Shown: piece by piece, positions 22,825 to 32,960 of the stretch
How positions within the stretch are numbered: position 1 is the first letter of the stretch
Layout of the letters: every line of letters begins with the position of its first letter
Assembly (NCBI RefSeq): GCF_029227915.1
Contig: NC_079879.1
Location: 17,982,001 to 18,046,000 of the forward strand
DNA length: 64,000 bases
Reading direction: 5' to 3'
Origin: Hydractinia symbiolongicarpus
Taxonomy: Eukaryota; Cnidaria; Hydrozoa; Anthoathecata; Hydractiniidae
Position numbers and translations under genes: made by a program
Notes under the pieces: generated by a model
Databases searched by the model: none
Told to the model about the DNA's origin: nothing
The model's input: only the letters and a program-made list of their open reading frames with translations

Positions 22825-23005
22825 ATTTATATGAAGGCGAGCTGGCCAGGGTGACCGGGCTGCCTCAGTTAGGCGAGATCTCGTCATGCTTTAGAAAACC
22901 TTATAAAAATGCATGTGTTCATATGAGAAGCGAGCCAGCCCGCCTAACCGAGATCTCGGCAAGGCGGGATGGAATTTTTTCATATGATCACACCAGGCCA
23001 GCTAA
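22825..23005. repeat. Palindrome-rich repeat with CATATGA and GGCTGGCTCG motifs, copy 1
   Basis: Contains GGCGAGCTGGCC, GCGAGCCAGCCCG and CATATGA phrases in both orientations, with CGAGATCTCG palindromes. The same motifs recur at 23330-23440. Likely a fragmented palindromic MITE family. Confidence 0.6.
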
Positions 23006-23329
23006 CCGAGCTGACTTACTCTATTTTTGAGCATGATCAAAATTATTTTATTTGTAGAAAGCATTTTTTTTCTGTACAGAAATGCTAAAAAATATTAAAG
23101 GTTACCTTTTTTGGCAACTATTGGTGAAAACAATATATTATATGCATGGGAACAATAAATGTATAAAAACATTTCAGAAGAATAACAGTATCATCAAATT
23201 TTATTGTTGTGTATTTATCGTTGTTTTAACAAATTAATTTTCATGGATTACATTTTTTTTTAAGAATCCCTGTAATTTAAATTTCCTTTAGAACGCGATA
23301 AAAATATATGGACCAACTTTCTTGACTTT

Positions 23330-23440
23330 TTTCAACCAGCTTAACCGGACCAGCTCGCCTCATATGAAAGTAACACAATATCAATCCGCCTAAGTGAGCC
23401 AGCCCGGTTAACCGGGCTGGCTCGCCCCATATGAACAACC
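23330..23440. repeat. Palindrome-rich repeat, copy 2
   Basis: Carries the perfect palindrome AGCCCGGTTAACCGGGCT, flanked by GAGCCAGCC and GGCTGGCTC, with GCCTCATATGA on one side and GCCCCATATGA on the other. The arms match copy 1 at 22825-23005. Confidence 0.7.
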
Positions 23441-23832
23441 CCTTGATTGGAATTTGTATTTTGGTTGTTTTAAATATCAAAAATGCAAGGTGTCATTATC
23501 TCATATCTGGGTGTTGACCTTGGTGACCTCATTCATTTTCTAATAAGTAAAATATCTAAGTTGTAATTTTGTTTTTTTCAGGGATTTTAAAGTTTTAAAT
23601 TTCTGGGGGTAAAATACAAAGTTTGGTTAAAATTAATGTGTCTATGAAAAAAAGGCATAGGCCGTGAAATGTTGTTATTTTTCAATGATAGCTCAGTTAT
23701 ATGAACCAAGTGCATTTTATAAATAGTAATTTGTTTTATCACTTTTGAAGTTATTACTGCAATAGCATTACTTCATGAATTTATTTTTGCTCTTTTGGCG
23801 CTTCGATATCACGTGATATAAGTTATTACAGT

Positions 23833-23850
23833 GGGGGGGGGGGGGGGGGG
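23833..23850 (+). repeat. Poly(G) tract of 18 bases
   Basis: Uninterrupted run of G in an AT-rich setting. Assembly errors are common at such runs, so the length is uncertain. Confidence 0.9.
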
Positions 23851-23894
23851 CAGATTACTCATAAGTCTATAGATAGCGTTGTGCAGTAAGAATC

Positions 23895-24540
23895 ATGGAC
23901 AGTTTGAAAAAATTAAAAAAGTATTGTGATTCACAATTTTCTGCCTTGTAGAAAGATATGAAATCTGAAATTAAAAAACCGACTAAGAAACGTAATCATG
24001 TAATCATCACGTAAGAAATCATGAATTCAAGTATAAGGCTAATAGCAAGCAATTCCAGTTTAATTCTGAATTGAAAGAAGAATATTGAAAGAAAGAAGAT
24101 ATTCTAATTTCTCGGGGACGACTTGAAACACAGAGCTTCAAAGAAGGTTTAAACAAGCTATACAAAACATCGATGCTAAACAAACTTATCAGAAATGCTG
24201 ATAAGTCATCAGCTGGATAGGAACAGTGATTGAATATGAGTCAGATAGTGTGGCTAGCGGTTCAGATATTAAAAAAAAATCGTGCTGCTGAGAACCGTAC
24301 TCCTCAGAAATAATCAAAAAAATTGTAACCTTCGTCTATAATAACTCGAAAGCCTTGTTACAAAAGCACCCTTGCCACAACAAGCAGAGCCGAAACCTAA
24401 TCTTAAATGTGGAGAGAAAAAAGGACATTGGAAAGGACACTGGGGGTGCACAAATCCCTAAAGATAAGTGTTTTTCATTTTATTTTAAAGTTGAGTTCTT
24501 AAAAAGAAAAGAGACAGCTTACTGTAATTCTGAATTAGAT
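23895..24540 (+). pseudogene. DIRS-like retroelement Gag region (relic)
   Basis: Broken frames give KYKANSKQFQFNSELKEEY, then a helical stretch, then DKSSAG and, one frame over, TVIEYESDSVASGSD. This is the order and wording typical of Gag-like ORFs of DIRS-type tyrosine-recombinase retrotransposons in cnidarians (FNSE..., DKSPAGW.TV.EY.SDD.ASDSEDEK). A zinc-knuckle-like phrase, LKCGEKKGHWKG..GCTNP, follows near 24400-24460. Multiple stops and frameshifts make it non-functional. The RT/RNase H part of the same element lies next in the same orientation. Confidence 0.65.
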
Positions 24541-24572
24541 TAAAAATGTGTAAAAGGTAGACTGAAAAAACG

Positions 24573-26140
24573 TTGGAGGTTCTGGGAAGAATAAATAAAT
24601 TTATTATAAATTTAATTAAATTGGCTAATGACAATAAAGCTTTCGTCTCTGAGACTCTAAATGAGCTTATAAGGGTGGGATCTGTGATTGAAGTACTATT
24701 TCGGCCAGCTGTAGCGAATCCTTGTCTGTGGATACTCGACCTTTTGGCAAGAAAAGATTGATATTAGATCTTCGTCACGTTAATTAAAATCTCCCAAATG
24801 AACACATGATGATTGGCTAGTTTTTCAGGAATTTGTTCGCCCCATAAGCTTTCTTTTCAAGTTTGATTTTAAGAAGGATTACCATTATGTGGGTATAGTG
24901 ACTAAACACCAAAATTAACTTGGGTTTTCCTCGAAAATTGGAAATAAAGAAAGATATTTTGTTTTTACGTTGTTATCTTTTGAACTTTCCCCCGCCCCAA
25001 GGTTGTTTACTAAACATTTAAGACCAATCGTTTTTACTTGACATAAAAAAGATACAAACATTTCCGTTCACATAGATGACGAGGCTGGGACAGATTATAC
25101 TTACGATAGTTCTGTACAAGCTTCTAGAATGATTACAAATCTTTTATTCAAGTCTGGTTTCGTATCGAAAGAAAAAAAATCCCTATGGGATCCTATTAGA
25201 TTATGACATGGCTTTTTGTCGATAATACTTACAAAATCACTCATGAGCGTGTGTTATTAATTCTTTCTTTGTTTAACGTAATTTGATTACGTACAAGATT
25301 TATTTGCAAGTCATTGATGAATTACCCTCATGGGATGCCGGGTTCAGTATTCTTGATGTTCCTGAAGCGCATAAAGAAATTCTGTTTTGCAAAAATAATA
25401 TCATTCGTCTAAACAATAGAAGTGTAATTAAAAGATCTGTATTAAAAACTGTTGTACATCCAGATACAAGTCCCCAGGGTCTTGTAGCCCCTGAGCCGTT
25501 ATTACCTATTATGCCTTAACCTCAAGAAGCTAAGGCATGAAGTTAATGAAAATAATATACCGATTGTTTTTCATAAAATGTTTGAAGCTACTGAATCCAC
25601 AAAATGTTTAACATGGAGAGAGCTCGAACCTATAAGGTTTGGTTTTGAATCTTTTCACGATAAATTAGGTAATAAATCTATTTTATGGGTGACTGACAAT
25701 AGAGAAGCCATGTACAAAAGTTCTAGCGGGAGCAGAAACCAGATTTGTAGGATCTTGCCAAAGAAAAGTTACAATTTGACTTGACCTTATAACATTGAAT
25801 TAGAAGTGAATTGGATTCCTAGAAATAGCAAGCGGACTGCGGATTTTTTTCTAAAATTGTCGACCCACATGATTGGAAAATCACTCAAGGCTTCTTTGAA
25901 TTCCGTGAAGATAAATGAGGTCGAAATTCAATTCGAAATCTTCTTACCTGGAACAGAGGCGGCCAATACTTTCACCTAAGACAGGCGGTTTGAGAATAGT
26001 TTGCTTGTTCATCTAACCAATTGTCTAATTCGCGTAATCAGTTATATCAGAAGTTTAACAGGAGTTAAAGGCGCCTGTATAGTACCATACTGGCCCTCAT
26101 CGGCTTTTTAGTCTCATTTACAAAGTGATGGAAACTTCGA
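24573..26140 (+). pseudogene. DIRS-like reverse transcriptase and RNase H (relic)
   Basis: Frames switch repeatedly but the motif order holds. SETLNELIRVGSVIEV and GKKRLILDLRHVN mark the RT N-terminus. KFDFKKDYHYVGI and FVFTLLSFELSPAPRLFTK are the palm region. SVHIDDEAGT stands where the catalytic (F/Y)xDD box is expected, and KSGFVSKEKKSLWDP follows. RNase H pieces are LTWRELEPIRFGFESF, ILWVTDNREA and LEVNWIPRNSKRTADF. GACIVPYWPSSAF near 26065 matches the strand after RNase H in DIRS elements. Stops and indels abound. Confidence 0.8.
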
Positions 26141-26589
26141 ATAATTTATTCAAGACTACATGTTTTTGAGAATACAGTGGGTATTCTTTAACTTGAAAAA
26201 TTTAAGTAATCTTTTCTAGAATCACCTCTGTATAGGTGGAATGGTTGCTCTGATAATTAATAGTTAATTGTCTAGTAAGACACTTGAAATTATTTTTTAT
26301 ATTGTTGCTTTACGTAGTAGCAGTCTATGGTGACTGCGAAGAGCCAGGCGTTGTTTAGAGATAAGAACATGGGCTGTTAACTTAATATTCCACTAATTTA
26401 TTACTTTCTTGATAAAAAAGATATTAAGGCCAGGTTGTTTAGAGGTAACAACAGTGACCACAAAAAGTGTTAATAAATAAGCAACTGGGTTGTTTTATAG
26501 CTGATTGTCTAAAAATGCCAGACAGTTTAATTTTCATGGGATTAATCAAAATTTCCCTTTCTTTGGTAATATTATTTTAGGATATGCTG

Positions 26590-26730
26590 CTCAAGAATTG
26601 GTCAATTCAGTCACCCACATCGAGTTGAAACAATTAGCAGTTGACTTGGATTCGGTACTGAAAAGAGCGCGAGCTGATAATTCTTTCAATAAATATCAGA
26701 ATATCAATATTTCAATAAATGATTGAGCTG
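26590..26730 (+). pseudogene. Start of DIRS-like tyrosine recombinase (relic)
   Basis: ELKQLAVDLDSVLKRARADN followed by SFNKYQ resembles the N-terminal core-binding helix of phage-integrase-type recombinases in DIRS elements (L...L..VL..SRA.NT..KY). The catalytic R-H-R-Y domain is absent: the frame ends and the ~178-bp satellite starts within a few hundred bases. It lies in the expected position after RT/RNase H. Confidence 0.5.
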
Positions 26731-26939
26731 GTGCTCACAATTTCACGAAATATCCTTGCTGAAAGTTCCCTGCTGAAAGTCGACTTTTTGTGTTATTTTT
26801 AGTTAGTATGGTTCAACTTGAGAAATCTTTTAGTGTTATTGAACAGTGTTTTTTTTCGTCAAACATTTCCAACAGAGCATCTCAGCCAAATCCGACAAGT
26901 TCCACGCTAGTCGATTACGAAGTTTCTTGGATATAATGA

Positions 26940-27930
26940 AGTTCGACATGAAGTTCGATATGAAGAAGCACACAGCTAACCACGTGTACAGGCCTTCAAA
27001 CGATGTAATACAGCTTTTTACAGACTAACAAGAGCCATGTAAGTAAATCAAGTGGTTCCAGACAGCTGGGCATCTGTCCAGCCCTCCCAGTCTTATTGGA
27101 CTACGATGGCTCAAGTCTTTTTCCTTAGCGACAAGCTCCAACAATAACGCTGACTACGTGCAGAGGCCAACGCTGTAACATGGTCTTTTAGAGCCTAATA
27201 AGGGCCAGACACGTATACCATGCGGTTGCAGGTACCCATCCCAGTGTCCACTGATCGAGTCCTGTCAGTCTCAATGGACAACGACGTCTGTTTTCCTTAG
27301 TGACATGCTTTTACAATACCGCTAACTACGTGCACGGGCATCCGAAGGCTGTAATATAGCAATTTAGAGCCTTAGAAGGATCGTGCACATAAACCATGTG
27401 GTTCTAGGCGCCAATACCGGCGAGCATCGATCTATGGACTACTATATTCCAAGTCCTTTTCTTCAGCACCAAAACTTCAGAACACTGCTAACTACGTGCA
27501 CAGACTTTCTAATGGAAAAAAATATGGCCTTTTAAAGTCTTGTAAGGGCCATACACGTAAACCCTGCGGTTGTAAGTGTCCACACCGGTAACCACGGTGT
27601 AGTCCTTCCAGTCTCAATAGCCTACGATGTCTCAACTTTTTTCCGTAACCACAAACCCTTACAATATGGCAAACTACTTTTACAGGCCTAAGACAGTAAT
27701 ATGGTCTTTCAGATCCTAATATGGGCCATACACGTAAACCATCTGGTTCCACGCACCTATACCAGTGGCCATCAGTCTATTCCTTCAGTCTGAATGAAAT
27801 ACGACGTCCCAAGTTGTCTTAATAAAGGTTAATAAAGGCTATACGCGTAAACCACGGGGTTTTATTTCCCCGGACCGGTGGCAATCGAGCTATTTCTTTC
27901 AGTTTTAAAGGACTACTACCAACCTTGTCG
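26940..27930. repeat. Satellite of about 178-bp units
   Basis: Five to six diverged tandem copies. The landmark CTACGAYGTCYCAAG recurs near 27100, 27279, 27440, 27621 and 27799, giving spacings of about 161-182. Other landmarks per unit are ACACGTAAACCATGYGGTT and CCGCTAACTACGTGCACAGG. The block resumes at 28455-28800. Confidence 0.85.
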
Positions 27931-28227
27931 TTAGGACTATTTTCTCCTCAACAACGCTGCGCTTTCTGATAGTTCTACCGAAATAGCCCTGGAACAGGCT
28001 GGTCATCGTATCGCATCTGATTGGCCCAAGGTATTACCTTAATTATGCAACCACTTTAGCTGGCGTCAACAAAATTCCTTAAAGAGAGAAAAGAACAAAT
28101 ATGGCACCAAAGATGTGGTGTCCGTTGTTGATGTTGGTTTTAAATACTTAAAAAGCATTATTCTTTCCTTTTTAATCTCTTTTTTTATCCCTTTTTCAAG
28201 ATTTTTTTTTTGATGCTGGTGTTTCTT

Positions 28228-28452
28228 TTGTTATTCTATTGTTGCAGAAGATGTTGCCATCTACGCCTAAAAAGGTTTATAGAGGTGGCAAGGAGTGTGT
28301 AGAATTTGTGCTGAAAAATCATTTGGCAAGAATTTTTTCAGAAAGTGGAAAGGAAAAACCTTTACAGCACAAAATATTCAGAACATGGATTAAACGTTTC
28401 CGATTTTAAACCATTGCCTACAACAATTTGTTCAAAGTGTGACGGCACGGTA
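28228..28452 (+). pseudogene. Frameshifted CxxC...CxxC zinc-finger fragment within the satellite block
   Basis: After an acceptor-like TATTGTTGCAG, three frames together read VCRICAEKSFGKNFFRKW, then SEHGLNVSDFKPLPTTICSKC. A CxxC near the start, a later LP..IC..C and about 45 residues between them resemble ZAD-like zinc-finger modules. Frameshifts and stops intervene and no further exon is visible. It interrupts the 178-bp satellite and may be part of a transposon. Confidence 0.4.
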
Positions 28453-28454
28453 AA

Positions 28455-28800
28455 AGGTGCTGGGGTCGAGCTTGGACTACTACGTCCCAAGTTGTTTTCC
28501 TTACCATCAGGCCTTTAGAACACCGCTAACTGTCTGCACAGACCATCAAAGACTGCAGTATGACCTTGTGGAGCCTAACAAGGGTAATACACATGTCTTA
28601 TGTGGTTCCCGGCACCCAGACAGGTGGCCGTTGGTTTAGTCTTATCAATCCCAATGGACTATGATGTCCCAAGTCATTTTCCTTTGCGCCAACCCTAACA
28701 ATACCGCTAATTTCGTGCACAGGCCTTAACATGCTGTAATTTGGCCTTTTACAGCCAAATAAAGTCGATTTAGCTCTTCCAGTCTCGATGGACTACGACG
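28455..28800. repeat. Satellite of about 178-bp units, second block
   Basis: Two or three further copies of the unit at 26940-27930, with landmarks near 28477, 28659 and 28793. They are separated from the first block by about 500 bases that contain the zinc-finger fragment. Confidence 0.8.
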
Positions 28801-29972
28801 GATATAAATCAATTTCCTCTTGGTCGTCTGACAGAACATCAAATTGCATAAAAATAGAGGTGACAATATTTTTATTCGGTTGTAGAACACATTCATTGAG
28901 AAAAACGTCTTTGTATAGATCACCTGTTTTTTGTGGCAAGAGACTTCTGCAAGTATTTGTTCTCCTTCTTCAACTCTCATGTTAGTATGAAAGTGGGAAA
29001 TGCGACTCAAGGGCCATAGAGTGGAACTCTTTAAACAGACTTCTACTATTTGTGCTCGTCCAGCTCTCTTTGCAACTGGAAGTACTTGACGAAAATACCC
29101 TCCTAAAACAATAACTTTACCAGCAGAAGGAATGTTACTATTACATTTATCCCTAAACATGTTGTTAATCGCTTCAAGAGATTTAGGTATCATACTGGCT
29201 TCATCAAATATAATGATATGTTGCCTTCTTAAAAATGCTGTATGGTAACTATTAGGTTTAACATTACATGCAGAGCCGTCTAAGACAGGACTGGTAATTT
29301 GAAAAAGGAGTGGACAGTCTTACCATTCTGCAATAATGTGGCAGCAATACCTGTCCATGCACAAGTAGCAACGCACAAATGTCTTGCAATAACTTCCATA
29401 ATAATATAATTGTATGTAAAAGTTTTACCTGTACCTCCTGGCCTAACTAGGAAAAACACATTTGTAAAATTCTTGTTTTCAAAACATTCAGAATGGAATC
29501 TGCTAGCAAGTTGTTCTGCATTCAACAAAGGCCTGACATTTAGAGCCTCTTGTCTTATTACTTTAACATTTGGTAATTCATCAAGCAAAGCTTGCTGCAA
29601 AGCAGGAAGACTAAAATCAGTAAAATTCTTACCAAATTGCCAAATAACACCTTTAATTTTACCTAGCACCATTTGTTCTGCTTGCGTTTCCGGATGATGG
29701 CGTCATTGCAGCACGAAAGGTCCCACAATTTATGTGGGTCATTTGGTTCACCGTGAATCGATATAAAAAAATGCTTTTCTTATTTGATATGGAGAAGCAT
29801 ATTCCACTAACTCATTCATAGTGCGAATCCAAAGATTGTCATCAGCTAACAATTCTCGTGCTGAGCTTGCGAAATGTCTTAAGTCGTCAAAAGAAGTACC
29901 ACCAGGGAGATTGAATAAAAAGACGCGCAAAAAATACCTTTCACCTTCGCGGATGCTGGCATTATGCATTTT
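28726..29972 (-). pseudogene. Helitron PIF1-like helicase region (relic)
   Basis: On minus, 29969-29748 has ERYFLRVFLFNLPGGTSFDD and LLADDNLWIRTMNE, the conserved stretch between the Rep and helicase parts of Helitron proteins. 29672-29280 carries the Walker A region VRPGGTGKTFTYN followed by CAWTGIAATLL and GKTVHSFF. 29193-28726 carries the later PIF1 motifs AGKVIVLGGYFRQVLPV, SSTLWPL and NMRVEEGEQ. In the Walker B-side motif the family's GGDFRQ reads GGYFRQ here. The pieces are separated by stops and frameshifts. The C-terminal helicase motifs run into the satellite and are lost. Confidence 0.85.
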
Positions 29973-31664
29973 ACTTACTATCCCTTCAGCACCGCGTTAC
30001 CTAACTACCCACCATTTTTGTTGTTGTGTATTCCAAAAAACAAAGTGGTAAGGTATTTTAGTGTACAAAAATCGTTGAGCATGCTCGTTCTGCTGTTTCA
30101 TTAAAATCAGGCTGTTAACATCGTCTCAAAGTCTTCATCCCTGTCAGCAGCAACAGCCTCAGTGCCTTCCCTAAAAAACACTTGTTGGTTATTTGGAAAG
30201 TGAACAGAATGTGTTATGATGGAATGACTCTGAGTATGCATAGCAAATTCACAGAGACACCAAGTTGCTTCAGGTGAAGTTACATATCTAGCATCTAAGA
30301 ATGTCGTTACCTCATCATGATCGATGCTCTCATTTATTTTTATATGTGCAGTATCATAACCTTTGTAAATATATTTATACAAATACTTAACACCTTTAAT
30401 TGACACACACGCTACCAAGTTGATATGTGCCATATATTTTTTACATAGGAAAGGGTTACCCAGGCACAACCCACCTATTATCAACATCCAAGTTTCGAAT
30501 TCTCACCGGTTTTCTATTTTAAGAGCAATGGTACATGGGGTATCTGTCTACATTGATAACGGATGATGGCTTATGGATCATACATGAATTTATTATATCA
30601 TACAATTCAGCATCTTGGTTTTGATCCGAAATCTGTGCACAAATTAATGAATCAATATTACCAGCATTTCGTAATTTAACCTCATTGTGTAGATGTAAAA
30701 AGCATATGAACATGCGGTAAACCTCTATTTCTGAAATTCCATAACACCTACATGTGCACACAGAACGCCTAATACACCATCTTTTAAATCTTTTTTTAAA
30801 GCAAGTAATTTTGATTTAAACACCCTTGCAATCAAATCTTGTCTATCACAAGCAGATTGACCAGGCAAAAAATTAGTAACAATATTTGGCTATTGAATAA
30901 TATAAATATTATCATGTCATGAACAAGCGAGTTTATTCTAGGCTACGTTTCGACAGCTACAGCTGTCATCGACGGGCAATGATCGTAATCATCTTTGGCT
31001 ATTTATTTTTTGAAGAGATAATTAGAGGATCGAAATTAACCAATCAAATCACAGCAATTAAAGTAATTTACTTTTTCACGGACCCGGATGGAAGCAATAG
31101 ATTGATTAAAACCTTTTCTTTTTCTAAATATTTAAATAAATAATATTTTTAAAATATTTGGCTATGTTGGGTTGCAAGTAAAACTAAAGAACAAATCCAG
31201 TTTACCTTTCTTTAAAACCAATGCCATTGCATCAAGGTACGACTGAGGCATGTTACAGAGTGAGTCGAAAAATGTAGAAGGCAAGACAACAACAGTACCT
31301 GCATGTAAGTTACGTTGATCTGCAGAATTTTGGAGGCACTCAATTAAAAACTTCAAAAGTATAGAAATAAATAAGGCTAGCCGATGAAAACAAACAGAAA
31401 CAATGCATAGAAAGTAGTTTAAAAAACTGCAATCTTGTTAAAGTGCAAATAGTATTGTTAGAAGCATGGCAAAGCAGATAATAAAGCAAACCGTTAACTT
31501 TATTCCTTTCTCCAGCTGAGTTGCTCCGATCTTTTTGCCAAATTTCGAACTGCTTTTGGGGGATCGCATGTAAAGGAATAAAAGAGCTTCAGTTCCTTAT
31601 TGGTCGTTTACCTAAAAATCAGCTCCTGATTGATCCTTTATTTTAGCCGGAACTTGTCCCTGTG

Positions 31665-31785
31665 CTAGCGGGCCCCCTGACGGGTTTCTTGTCCTTGCCC
31701 TAGCAAACTTGTATTTCGTGCGTGGTTAAAACAACTCACTTTTGACGCACAAAAAGGCAGACGGAATACGGCTGTATTAAAAAGA
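31665..31785 (-). mobile_element. Short Helitron-like element of a second subfamily
   Basis: Read on minus it starts TCTTTTTAATACAGCCG immediately after the CTAG end of the element at 31786-31893, and ends GGGGGCCCGCTAG. Near 60690 another minus-strand CTAG end (GGTCCCCAGCTAG) likewise abuts a TC start. It lies inside the decayed autonomous Helitron. Confidence 0.5.
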
Positions 31786-31893
31786 CTAGTTGTCAACCCG
31801 TGAAAAAATTCACAGGATCGCCCGTCCTTTATATATTGCTTTTCGTGTTTCCGTAACAGACAGACAAACAGACATAGGCTATTATTATGGAGA
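31786..31893 (-). mobile_element. Short non-autonomous Helitron-like element, copy 2
   Basis: On minus it begins TCTCCATAATAATAGCC, with A as the base before it, and ends with a subterminal hairpin (stem CGTGAA/TTCACG), then GACAACTAG followed by T. A 5' A and 3' T flank with TC...CTAG termini is the classic Helitron insertion. It is closely related to 362-493. Confidence 0.7.
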
Positions 31894-31899
31894 TAAATT

Positions 31900-32890
31900 C
31901 CACAGATACAACAAGTCTCGTTGATTGCTACGTGAAAGAATTTTAGTATTACCATTCAGTGTTTGCACTAAGAATAACGATGAATCTCCAACAAAAGACA
32001 TAAAAAAGCAAAGTAATATTTAGATACAAAACTTAATTTTTTACTCAGAAGTAAAAAATTAATCTTGGGTGTAATAACAGCTCTTGAATAAGCACCCGGG
32101 TGTTTGAAATGACAACACATATCTGGATTTATCAGTGAATCAATTTGTCCCATCTCTTTCAATTGCAATGAATAAAGAATATTTTGTAGTTACATAATAT
32201 CTGCAGGAAAAACTTTTCTGAAACGTGTATTCATTAAAAATTTATATAGCACGCAACCTTGAAAGGAATATTTTGACAGATTGTTGATTCTCATCCAATT
32301 TAGAATGATGTGAATAGAATTATATTCCAAACAATGAAACTCAAACGCAATAAAAGGCGACGCCACTTAAACCTGCACCTCGTGTGTCACACTTTCTACA
32401 ACTTGTTATAACAGAAGCACAAACATTGTACGGCTAAGGAGAAAGAGGGTGGAGAGGCGTATGGAAGGTTAAAGAAAAAGCTATCTTAACCGTCGCCGGA
32501 CTAAGTACGAAGTGGTAAAAACGTATCGATATACAAACATTTTAATAATAAATTTTTTCTTAAGCAGATTTGTTTGAATCATTTCAAAGTGTCAATAGGT
32601 ACTTTCAAACAACTTGAAGGAAAGCTAACTTTTTCTTTAAAAATTTAATATATATTCACTCATATCATATATAATTCTGTATTCGTCATAGAAAGTTTCG
32701 AAACAAAGTAGTTCGAGAAGAAGCTGCAAAAACATTTTACAATCAAAACATGAAAACAGTAAATGTCATTGCAACAAAAATCCTCAGATGTAGGTTGTAG
32801 GTAAAGATAAAAGTTAAAGTAGCAAAAATAACAACACAGCCACTTGGTAATTTACACAAGTAAAACATTTGTTGTCTTTTTCTTCAGCAG
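31900..32890. other. Upstream flank of the kinesin gene
   Basis: Outside the Helitron fragment at 31968-32168 this stretch holds AT-rich DNA with no ORF worth calling. It should contain the kinesin promoter. I see no clear TATA box. Confidence 0.35.
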
Positions 32891-32960
32891 ATGGCAGAGG
32901 GTGTGAAGATCATTTTAGAAGACGATGCAGAGGAGGAAAATATGAATGATTCAAGTTTTG
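32891..32960 (+). CDS. Kinesin gene exon 1 (start codon)
   Basis: ATG to donor GTAAGA; encodes [12 protein letters not shown] and an acidic run ending NDSSF, phase 1. A CTTCAG/CAG acceptor-like site directly precedes the ATG. Its link to exon 2, 11 kb away, is supported only by matching phase (F-G codon split). Confidence 0.6.

Larger units (their letters stand above)
30107..32168 (-). pseudogene. Helitron Rep/N-terminal region (relic)
   Basis: Upstream part of the same minus-strand element. 32168-31968 reads QIDSLINPDMCCHFKHPGAY. 31356-31162 reads VVVLPSTFFDSL, YLDAMALVLKKGKLDLFFSF and TCNPT, the stretch preceding the catalytic core. 30761-30519 reads DSLICAQISDQNQDAELYDI and MIHKPSS. 30487-30107 reads KYMAHINLVACVSIKGVKYL, KYIYKGYD and FLDARYVTSPEATW. 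All are standard Helitron Rep-helicase segments in the right order. Short Helitron-like elements (31665-31893) and other insertions interrupt it. I did not find an intact HUH or double-Tyr motif. Confidence 0.85.

Noticed and set aside
31665-31955. 96-codon minus ORF as a host gene
   Set aside because: It spans two short Helitron-like elements and has no domain.
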